This document shows, in pieces, positions 1 to 5,657 of a stretch of 64,000 nucleotides of DNA; within the stretch, counting starts at the first letter, position 1, and every line of letters starts with the position of its first letter. Source of the DNA: Bacteroidales bacterium (GTDB lineage: Bacteria; Bacteroidota; Bacteroidia; Bacteroidales; F082); the NCBI GenBank assembly GCA_024400425.1, contig JAKSMV010000007.1:1-64000 (forward strand). Reading direction: 5' to 3'. Position numbers and translations under genes: made by a program. Below the pieces are notes generated by a model, which was not told the origin of the DNA, made no database searches, and was given only the letters and a program-made list of their open reading frames with translations.

Positions 1-35
1 GTGCGGCTCTCTTTTTGTCCCTTTGGCGCGGTCTC

Positions 36-300
36 GCTGCCGCCAGTGCGCCATCCATGCCGCCCCGCGTTATCCTCCGCGCTGGCGGCAGCTACTTTTC
101 CGCCCCGATGGATAGCGCAGAAAGACGCTGCCATTTTACAAGATGGCTACCGCTATCCATCGAGCCGGAAAAGTTTTGTATTTGGTTTTCCCCTTCGCCG
201 TCCCGTCCGTCTTTCGCCTGTCTGCCAAAGGTGCGTGCCGCCCCTTCGTCAGTCCGTCGCTCTCCCGATGGGGCAAAGCCCCAAGACAGAACACCCCGCG
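36..300. repeat. GC-rich non-coding block of nested inverted repeats
   Basis: No convincing gene is seen in 1-330. Instead there are stacked inverted repeats. The arms GCTGCCGCCAG (36-46) and CTGGCGGCAGC (82-92) are perfect and extend to about 15 pairs (36-50 with 78-92, one G-U). A second, compound hairpin pairs CTTTTCCG (95-102) with CGGAAAAG (166-173), and GATGGATAGCG (107-117) with CGCTATCCATC (151-161), with an inner GCCAT/ATGGC (130-134, 143-147). A small GGGGC/GCCCC hairpin sits at 270-282. The block is far more GC-rich than what follows. It could be the edge of a mobile element or a structured RNA; neither is shown. Confidence 0.5.
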
Positions 301-329
301 CAGGTTTTCAACCAGGCACAAATTTATCG

Positions 330-359
330 TTGCCAAAAGAAAGAAAAAGTGTATTTTTG
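330..359 (+). promoter_or_regulatory. Bacteroidetes-type promoter
   Basis: TTG at 330-332 is followed after 19 nt by TATTTTTG at 352-359, which matches the Bacteroidetes primary sigma factor pattern. No reading frame of sensible size follows; a terminator lies about 45 nt downstream. Confidence 0.5.
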
Positions 360-362
360 CAA

Positions 363-427
363 TGGATAAATCCATTTGGATTATCACTTTTGCGATTTTT
401 GCCGCTCTTCGGAGCGGCATTTTTTTT
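363..427 (+). ncRNA. Candidate small RNA (about 65 nt)
   Basis: A transcript from the promoter at 330-359 would begin near 363 and end at the terminator at 401-427. It would hold a small AATGGA/TCCATT palindrome (361-376, partly at its 5' end) and the terminator hairpin, with no open frame. This is inferred from promoter plus terminator only; no known RNA family was recognised. Confidence 0.3.
401..427 (+). terminator. Rho-independent terminator
   Basis: The stem GCCGCTC (401-407) pairs with GAGCGGC (412-418) across a TTCG tetraloop and is followed by A and then eight or nine T. No plus-strand coding region ends just before it, so it most likely ends a short non-coding transcript. Confidence 0.75.
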
Positions 428-477
428 CAAAACATAAAAAACGGCCTCTGTATTTTTATATATGTTTTTGGAATCCA

Positions 478-498
478 ATGGGCAAATGATGGGCAAAT
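478..498. repeat. Direct repeat ATGGGCAAAT x2
   Basis: ATGGGCAAAT occurs at 478-487 and again at 489-498, an 11-base period. It lies 50 bases from the 3' end of tRNA-Val. Paired direct repeats like this can be recombinase arm sites, but no integrase is present in the window, so the role is unknown. Confidence 0.35.
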
Positions 499-507
499 AC
501 AAAAAGC

Positions 508-542
508 AAATGAGGAAGTCACTTTCGTAACTTCCTCATTTT
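508..542 (-). terminator. Terminator of tRNA-Val (hairpin, can work both ways)
   Basis: The arms AAATGAGGAAGT (508-519) and ACTTCCTCATTT (530-541) form a 12-bp stem. On the minus strand it lies just past the tRNA-Val 3' end; A- and T-rich flanks on both sides would allow termination in either direction. Confidence 0.6.
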
Positions 543-547
543 CAGCG

Positions 548-622
548 TGGGAACTGTTGGATTCGAACCAGCGACCCCCTGCTTGTAAGGCAGGTGCTCT
601 GAACCAACTGAGCTAAGCTCCC
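548..622 (-). tRNA. tRNA-Val (anticodon TAC)
   Basis: A full cloverleaf is readable on the minus strand. The acceptor GGGAGCT pairs with AGTTCCC (one G-U), the discriminator is A, and the T arm carries the GGTTCGAATCC signature. The anticodon stem CCTGC/GCAGG encloses the 7-base loop CTTACAA, giving anticodon TAC, which reads valine GUA and related codons. The 3' CCA is not encoded (the next bases are CGC). Length is 75 nt. It has its own promoter (634-663) and terminator (508-542). Confidence 0.95.
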
Positions 623-633
623 TTTTGCGGCTG

Positions 634-663
634 CAAAAATAGGCATTTTTCCCTTCACTCCAA
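634..663 (-). promoter_or_regulatory. Promoter of tRNA-Val
   Basis: On the minus strand TTG (663-661), a 19-nt spacer and TATTTTTG (641-634) are followed by GCAGCC. This is the clearest full promoter in the window and sits about 12 nt ahead of the mature tRNA 5' end. Confidence 0.7.
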
Positions 664-782
664 CACATTTTTGCGCATTTGCGAAAATTTTAATAAATTT
701 GCCTTCTGAATACGACATCAACAATGCCAAGCATCAATACAAAACACATTGATTACAAGTAAATTGACATTATCAACCCACA

Positions 783-811
783 AAATAAAAAGGCAGCCTT
801 TCAGCCGCCTT
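783..811 (-). terminator. Terminator of tRNA-Gly
   Basis: On the minus strand AAGGCGGC pairs with GCTGCCTT (one G-U) across a short loop, and TTTTTATTTT follows. It is placed 26 nt after the tRNA-Gly 3' end. Confidence 0.6.
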
Positions 812-836
812 CCCCTTGAAAAAATCAAGTCCCATG

Positions 837-909
837 AGCGAATAACGGGGCTCGAACCCGCGACCCTCAGCTTGGGAAGCTGATGTTCTACCAACTGAAC
901 TACATTCGC
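837..909 (-). tRNA. tRNA-Gly (anticodon CCC)
   Basis: A cloverleaf is readable on the minus strand. The acceptor GCGAATG pairs with TATTCGC, and the discriminator is T(U), as usual for bacterial tRNA-Gly. The anticodon stem TCAGC/GCTGA encloses the loop TTCCCAA, giving anticodon CCC for the GGG codon. The T arm GCGGG/CCCGT encloses TTCGAGC. Length is 73 nt without an encoded CCA. Confidence 0.93.
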
Positions 910-916
910 CTGTTGT

Positions 917-929
917 GGCTGCAAAAATA
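917..929 (-). promoter_or_regulatory. -7 element of tRNA-Gly promoter
   Basis: The minus strand reads TATTTTTG then CAGCC, eight bases ahead of the tRNA 5' end. It has the same TAnnTTTGCAGCC shape as the tRNA-Val promoter. Confidence 0.6.
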
Positions 930-965
930 CAGAATTTTCAAATATCAAAACAAAATATTTTCGCC

Positions 966-1682
966 ATGCAAATCACAAAAAGAGATGAAGAAATCATCAG
1001 GAAGAGTTTCCAACCCAAGACCTGGAACGATGTGAAGACCCACGACTCGTGGTCGGTATTCAAAATCATGTCGGAATTTGTCGAGGGCATGGACCGTTTG
1101 TCGAACATCGGCCCTTGCGTTGCCATTTTCGGCTCGGCACGTACAAAACCCGATGATCCCTATTACATACTCGCCACCGAAATCGCTGAAGAACTGACCA
1201 AATTAGGCTTCGGCATCATCACGGGCGGCGGCCCCGGCATCATGGAAGCAGGCAACAAAGGCGCTCATCAAGGGAAAGCCACCAGTGTCGGCCTCACCAT
1301 CAGACTGCCTTTCGAGCCTCACGGCAACCAATACATCGACCCCGACAAGGAAATCGCCTTCGACTATTTCTTCGCACGCAAGACCTTGTTCATGCGCTAT
1401 GCCCAAGGCTATATCGCCATGCCAGGCGGCTTCGGCACCTTGGATGAACTCTTCGAGGCCTTGACCTTGATTCAAACCGACAAAATGGTCAGTTTCCCAG
1501 TTGTCCTCGTCGGAAAAGAATATTGGAACGGACTGATTCAATGGATGAGAGACAGACTGATATCTCACCAGATGATCAGCGAAAAGGATTTCGAAATGTT
1601 CCACCTCGTCGATACCAAAGAAGAGGCCGTGGCCATCATCAAGGATTTCTACGAGAGATATGCCATCAAGCCGAATTTCTGA
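966..1682 (+). CDS. LOG-family protein (TIGR00730), putative nucleoside 5'-monophosphate phosphoribohydrolase
   Basis: The 238-residue protein carries both family signatures: GGGPGIMEA at residues 87-95 and PGGFGTLDE at 153-161. These form the nucleotide-binding and catalytic pocket of LOG enzymes, which cut cytokinin-type or ordinary nucleoside monophosphates into base and ribose 5-phosphate. These proteins are often mislabelled lysine decarboxylase. The start at 966 was chosen because an upstream in-frame start would run almost into the tRNA-Gly gene, and a TATTTTCG box (956-963) lies directly before it, so the mRNA would be nearly leaderless. The stop overlaps the next start (TGATG), so the two genes are probably co-translated. 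The true substrate cannot be read from sequence. Confidence 0.85.
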   Translation: MQITKRDEEIIRKSFQPKTWNDVKTHDSWSVFKIMSEFVEGMDRLSNIGPCVAIFGSARTKPDDPYYILATEIAEELTKLGFGIITGGGPGIMEAGNKGAHQGKATSVGLTIRLPFEPHGNQYIDPDKEIAFDYFFARKTLFMRYAQGYIAMPGGFGTLDELFEALTLIQTDKMVSFPVVLVGKEYWNGLIQWMRDRLISHQMISEKDFEMFHLVDTKEEAVAIIKDFYERYAIKPNF

Positions 1683-2113
1683 TGCGACGCTATCACGAAA
1701 TCCCTTTCCAACTGCTCGACATCGAAGGAGATGGCTTCCATATCATGATTCAAGGACGAATCAATGGTAAGGAAGCCAACTTCTTGATTGACACGGGCGC
1801 ATCACGTTCGGTGTTCGACTTCGCCACCATGAGCGAGTTCATCGACGACCCTCAATTCCAGAAGAAAGAAGGCATCACCGCAGGCGTGGGCAGCTCTGAT
1901 CTGGAAAGTTCGACTTTCGACATTGAATCAATAGCTTTAGGGAACCTGGAAATCAAACACTACCAAGCTGTTGCGTTAGACTTGGAGAACATACACGAGA
2001 CATACGAGAAAATCAACCTGCCGAAGATTCACGGCATCATCGGCGGCGACGTCTTGGCAACCCACAAGGCCGTCATCAACTATCGGTTGAAGAAAATCAG
2101 GATTTGGGGGTAA
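1682..2113 (+). CDS. Retropepsin-like aspartic protease family protein
   Basis: This 143-residue protein has the clan AA active-site motif DTGAS at residues 37-41 and a second conserved IIGGDVL segment near 118, the order seen in single-domain retropepsin-like proteins that act as dimers. No signal peptide is visible, so a cytosolic place is likely. The start ATG overlaps the stop of the LOG gene by one base. Its end lies 31 bases before a palindromic repeat that separates it from the convergent murD2. The substrate is unknown; peptidase activity is inferred from the motif alone. Confidence 0.75.
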   Translation: MRRYHEIPFQLLDIEGDGFHIMIQGRINGKEANFLIDTGASRSVFDFATMSEFIDDPQFQKKEGITAGVGSSDLESSTFDIESIALGNLEIKHYQAVALDLENIHETYEKINLPKIHGIIGGDVLATHKAVINYRLKKIRIWG

Positions 2114-2144
2114 ATTGAAATTTGGTTTTTCGATTCACATCCAT

Positions 2145-2169
2145 GAGACGCGATGAATCGCGTCTCTAC
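2145..2169. repeat. Palindromic repeat R1, copy 1
   Basis: The arms GAGACGCGAT (2145-2154) and ATCGCGTCTC (2157-2166) flank GA and are followed by TAC. The same unit occurs near 8678, 40556 and 61047. It sits between two convergent genes, and its right edge supplies the TAG stop codon of murD2 (2166-2168). Confidence 0.8.
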
Positions 2170-3512
2170 AAGGTTTGGGCCAAGGCCTTGAACTTGCGGC
2201 CTCGCTCCTCGAAATTCTTGTATTGGTCGTAACTGGCTGCCGCTGGCGACAACAAGCACACATCACCTTGTTTCGCATTTGCCTTCACCACTGCAAACGC
2301 TTCCTCCATCGAGGAATAGGTGTGCATTTGAGAAGCCACTCCCCTATCAATCAGCAACTTCATCATGCGCTCACCCGCCTTTCCGGTAAACAAGAGATGC
2401 GGCACATGATTCACGGCCAAGAAATCGACCAATGGCGTGTAATCGATATCGCGGTCGAAGCCACCAAGAAGCAGGAAATCGACTTTCTTCAAGGTCTGGC
2501 AAGCAGCAATGGCAGCTTGCGGGATGGTAGAAATGCTATCGTTGAAGAAACTCACCCCACCAAATGTACCGACACGCTCCAAGCGATGCTCAAGCGGAGT
2601 GAAGGTATAGAGATAAGGCATCAAGCCCTCTGCCGAGAATCCGTATGCTTCGCACGCACAAAGCGCCGCCTTGGCATTCAAGATATTGTGCTGGCCCAAA
2701 ATAGGCAGACTCTTTGGAGCATCGAAGAATGTCGTGATGCTTTGGGCACTTCGGCTCCGCTCAGCGTCCAAAGTATCACACTGACTATCCTCAAATCCAA
2801 ACTGCATCGTAGAGAACACCGCCGCGTTGACGAACAAAGGTAGCACATCATCCATCAAGGAATCATGGACGACAGCTGTATCAGTTTCCTGCATGAAACG
2901 CAAGAGATTGAGTTTCGCGTTCTTATACCTTTCGAAGGTGCCAAAATGGTCGAGATGTTCCTCAAACACATTAAGCAGTACACCCACACGAGGACTGTTG
3001 TGGACATATTCCAATTGGTGCGCCGAGAGTTCATAGACGACAATACTATCAGGACGAATCTGCTCCATCACATCGAAACACGGGATGCCGATGTTACCCG
3101 TAAGGATAGCATCATGCCCAGACGAATTCAGCAGATGATATATCAGGCTTGTGGTCGTGCTTTTGCCTTTCGTGCCGCTGATGCCGATGGTCTGGTTATG
3201 AAACTGACTCAAAAACAAGTCGGTCTGCGAAGTAATCTCAACCGTTTTCGTGTCGAAGTCTTTCAGCGAAATACCCGGCGTCTTGATGACCACGTCAAAA
3301 GCGTAAATCGAATTCAAATAATCATTGCCTGAGATGGTCTCAACGCCAGTCAAATCCAGATTTGCGAAGGCCGAGGCATTTTTGTCGGCGATAGCCAATG
3401 GCGAGTCGGACAAATACTTTTTCAGGAATGAGAAGGTGGAACGACCTTCACGTCCAAAGCCAAGGATAAGGATGCGTTTTCCGCGCAAACGATTGAGTAT
3501 CAAATCAAACAT
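2166..3512 (-). CDS. murD2: UDP-N-acetylmuramoyl-L-alanine--L-glutamate ligase (MurD2 type)
   Basis: A Mur ligase of 448 residues, with an N-terminal Rossmann part (GFGREGRS near 18-25), the ATP loop GTKGKST at 113-119, and a C-terminal Mur ligase domain. It joins glutamate to UDP-MurNAc-L-Ala in the cytoplasm. Ordinary MurD uses D-Glu and usually has GTNGK; the GTKGKST form and the overlapping murL gene point to the MurD2 subfamily described in Xanthomonas, which adds L-Glu. The start ATG overlaps the murL stop by 8 bases, so the pair is one transcript. The TAG stop lies on the edge of a palindromic repeat, so the original 3' end may have been altered. If murL did not work, this would instead have to be an ordinary MurD. 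Confidence 0.85.
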   Translation of the reverse strand: MFDLILNRLRGKRILILGFGREGRSTFSFLKKYLSDSPLAIADKNASAFANLDLTGVETISGNDYLNSIYAFDVVIKTPGISLKDFDTKTVEITSQTDLFLSQFHNQTIGISGTKGKSTTTSLIYHLLNSSGHDAILTGNIGIPCFDVMEQIRPDSIVVYELSAHQLEYVHNSPRVGVLLNVFEEHLDHFGTFERYKNAKLNLLRFMQETDTAVVHDSLMDDVLPLFVNAAVFSTMQFGFEDSQCDTLDAERSRSAQSITTFFDAPKSLPILGQHNILNAKAALCACEAYGFSAEGLMPYLYTFTPLEHRLERVGTFGGVSFFNDSISTIPQAAIAACQTLKKVDFLLLGGFDRDIDYTPLVDFLAVNHVPHLLFTGKAGERMMKLLIDRGVASQMHTYSSMEEAFAVVKANAKQGDVCLLSPAAASYDQYKNFEERGRKFKALAQTL

Positions 3513-4848
3513 GGGGTCTTGATTTTAAGATGGTTGCAAACTTTTCGGGCAAGAAATTCTCCTCGTTGAAGCGATGCAGGATTTCAGCCACAGAAGCATC
3601 ACCTTTAGGCGACGATTCGGCAATGGTTCCGACTTTATCGGTCATGAAATCTGCGCAAGCCCTCACCTCTTCCACCGTACCGACACACTCGAATGGCTTC
3701 ACTGCCGAAGTGCCGTTCAGTTCGTCGAAGATTGGTTTCAGTTCATCGTCAGCCATCATATCGCGACCGAAAATCCCGGTGAGTTGTGTGCGCGAAAGGA
3801 AGGGCGAAAGGATAATCCAAGTGAACAAGCATTTCGGGCACTTGCAGCACCACGAGTCGGTCTTGCTGCCAGCATTGCAGCTGCGGAAGACGGGGTGATA
3901 GTTCTTGAATTGGGCAAAGAAATAGGCAATCTGCAATTCGCTCAACGGACGCAAGAAGCTGAAATACTCTATCTTATCGTTGATATTTTGGGCCACATAA
4001 TTTCTGAAGTCACGTTCAAACTCGATGGACTTGCTGTATTGGTGGTTGATATTTGTCCCTGGCACCGTCGATTCGTTCGCGCTCGATTCGTTCGACAAGG
4101 CGATATAACGTGAGCCACTTCCAAAGCCCACCAAAATGCCGATGAAAGCCAGCAAGGCAGAGAAAGGCGTGTGCCCATTCAGGAAGCCCTGTTTGTTCAT
4201 TTCAAGCATGGTCGGGTCGAGAGTACGTTTCACGACCATGAATTCATTGTCGGCAAAACCAGCGGTCTCGGCGCAGCCCAACGTGGCGCCGCGTGGATTG
4301 ACAATCAACGGAGTGCAAGGCAAATCGTCACGCAGCAATTCAAGAGTGACTACCGAATCCTTTCCACCGCCAACGGGAATAATGACTTTCTCTTGCAGAG
4401 ATTGGTCAACCCTAGCAAAAGGCTGTGCCGAAGGTGTTTCGATGGTCATGAAATCAGCCTCAGAACACGTAATGCCATTGAGGTAGAAGAATTCACCCAA
4501 GCCATTGTAATACAATTTTTTCCACCATTGTTTCTGTGCTTCAGTGAGCGAGAAAGGCAACACTACTACCCTTTTCGGACAAGCCATCTTCCAATAGCTC
4601 ACCAGTTCGACCATACCGACATGGAAAGCCAGGGTCTGCAGCTGTGCTTCTGGAATTGAATTCCATTCGAAAAACGAGCGAGAAGGAATGGTCAACGTGG
4701 GCGCGAAATGATATTTCCCATCAAGATTAAAGGAAAAAACGAGTCGCAAATCGCCATTTTCCACATTAACTTCCTGTCTTTCAAATGTAAAAGTGGAAAA
4801 CTCATCGCGTAAGGCATCGAATTTATGCTGATTTTCTGTGCGTTTCAA
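3505..4848 (-). CDS. murL: UDP-N-acetyl-alpha-D-muramoyl-L-alanyl-L-glutamate epimerase MurL
   Basis: This 447-residue protein matches the MurL family block by block: GLGEF (116-120), the PP-loop-like VGGGKDS (159-165), NGHTPFSA (224-231), SNESSANES (252-260), NHQYSKS (268-274), LRPLSE (299-304), a cysteine cluster WCCKCPKC (333-340) and PFECVG (385-390). MurL uses ATP to invert the terminal L-Glu of UDP-MurNAc-L-Ala-L-Glu, giving the D-Glu form without a glutamate racemase. The neighbour murD2 makes its substrate. The start is TTG at 4848: no in-frame ATG lies near and a stop codon lies five codons upstream. MurL is best known from Xanthomonadales, so its presence beside Bacteroidetes-type genes is notable. 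Confidence 0.9.
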   Translation of the reverse strand: MKRTENQHKFDALRDEFSTFTFERQEVNVENGDLRLVFSFNLDGKYHFAPTLTIPSRSFFEWNSIPEAQLQTLAFHVGMVELVSYWKMACPKRVVVLPFSLTEAQKQWWKKLYYNGLGEFFYLNGITCSEADFMTIETPSAQPFARVDQSLQEKVIIPVGGGKDSVVTLELLRDDLPCTPLIVNPRGATLGCAETAGFADNEFMVVKRTLDPTMLEMNKQGFLNGHTPFSALLAFIGILVGFGSGSRYIALSNESSANESTVPGTNINHQYSKSIEFERDFRNYVAQNINDKIEYFSFLRPLSELQIAYFFAQFKNYHPVFRSCNAGSKTDSWCCKCPKCLFTWIILSPFLSRTQLTGIFGRDMMADDELKPIFDELNGTSAVKPFECVGTVEEVRACADFMTDKVGTIAESSPKGDASVAEILHRFNEENFLPEKFATILKSRPHV

Positions 4849-4887
4849 AACCGTTTTATATTAAGGATAAACAATTATCGAATTATG

Positions 4888-4895
4888 TATTTTTG
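4888..4895 (+). promoter_or_regulatory. -7 element TATTTTTG, no gene follows directly
   Basis: There is a TATTTTTG box on the plus strand in the murL-yqgE gap. No good TTG is found 19-21 nt upstream, so the promoter is weaker than most here. A hairpin with a T-run follows 20-65 nt later. Confidence 0.35.
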
Positions 4896-4898
4896 CCC

Positions 4899-4959
4899 AG
4901 TCAAAAAGACCAGAATCCGTAAACAAATCTGCAAGCAAATAAGTCGTTTCGGATTTTTT
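4899..4959 (+). ncRNA. Candidate small RNA (about 60 nt)
   Basis: Transcription from the box at 4888-4895 would give a short RNA ending at a terminator-like hairpin. AATCCG plus AAAC (4914-4923, one bulged T) pairs with GTTT plus CGGATT (4946-4955), then TTTT. There is no start codon and frame of useful length inside. The hairpin does not follow any plus-strand gene. Inferred only. Confidence 0.3.
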
Positions 4960-5066
4960 ATCTCCATCAACTCAAGACTATATTGAACATGCTTTGCTCA
5001 ACTCATTATTTTTGCAAAGATAGCAATCATTTTGCATTCTGTAGCAAAAAAGCATATTTTTGCCGC

Positions 5067-5657
5067 ATGATTAACGCCAAACAATTTCAGATACATAGCA
5101 ATTCACTCGACCCGAAGCAAGGCGACGTATTGATTTCCGAGCCATTGATGAACGATTTCCACTTTGGCCGTTCCGTAGTGCTTCTTATCGACCACAGCGA
5201 ATCAGAAGGCTCGTTCGGCATCATCCTGAACAAGAAGTTAGACATCAATGTGTGCGACATAGTTGACGAATTTCCCGACTTTGAGGCTCCCGTTTATCTG
5301 GGCGGTCCAGTAGGCGAAACCCAGCTGTTTTTCATCCACACGTTGGGTGAGATGATTCCCGATGCTTGCGAAATTATCGAAGGCCTGTATTGGGGTGGCG
5401 ACAGCAAAACGCTCCAAAAACTCATCTCGATGGGCATTGCCAACGAGAGCAACACCCGATTCTTCCTCGGCTATTCAGGTTGGGATGCTGGTCAACTCGT
5501 GACCGAATTAGTGCGTAACTCATGGTTGGTCAGCAAGATAAATGCCGAACAAGTGTTTGATACACCATCCTCGATGATGTGGCAAACCCTTGTCGATAAC
5601 ATGGGCGACGACTATGCCCTTTGGAAACGCTTTCCGAAAGACTTCGAGAGCAACTGA
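5067..5657 (+). CDS. yqgE: YqgE/AlgH family protein (DUF179)
   Basis: The protein has 196 residues. The family hallmarks are the N-terminal GDVLISEPLMNDFHFGRSVVL-like stretch (broken here into GDVLISEP and FGRSVVLL), GSFGIILNK, VYLGGPV and the C-terminal FFLGYSGWDAGQL segment. The molecular role is not settled; related genes are often beside Holliday-junction resolvase RuvX, which is not the case here. The start at 5067 was chosen because a TATTTTTG box at 5055-5062 lies only four bases before it, implying a leaderless or nearly leaderless mRNA. The stop (5655-5657) abuts the stop of the convergent NagZ fusion without a single spacer base. Confidence 0.85.
   Translation: MINAKQFQIHSNSLDPKQGDVLISEPLMNDFHFGRSVVLLIDHSESEGSFGIILNKKLDINVCDIVDEFPDFEAPVYLGGPVGETQLFFIHTLGEMIPDACEIIEGLYWGGDSKTLQKLISMGIANESNTRFFLGYSGWDAGQLVTELVRNSWLVSKINAEQVFDTPSSMMWQTLVDNMGDDYALWKRFPKDFESN

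Noticed and set aside
1..300. tmRNA, RNase P RNA or SRP RNA in the GC-rich block
   Set aside because: The conserved cores of these RNAs (for example the alanine-tRNA-like ends of tmRNA or the GAAAGTCC region of RNase P RNA) were looked for on both strands and not found.
1..616. Overlapping plus-strand frames at the left edge
   Set aside because: They differ in all three frames, cross hairpins, a terminator and a tRNA gene, and show no protein family traits.
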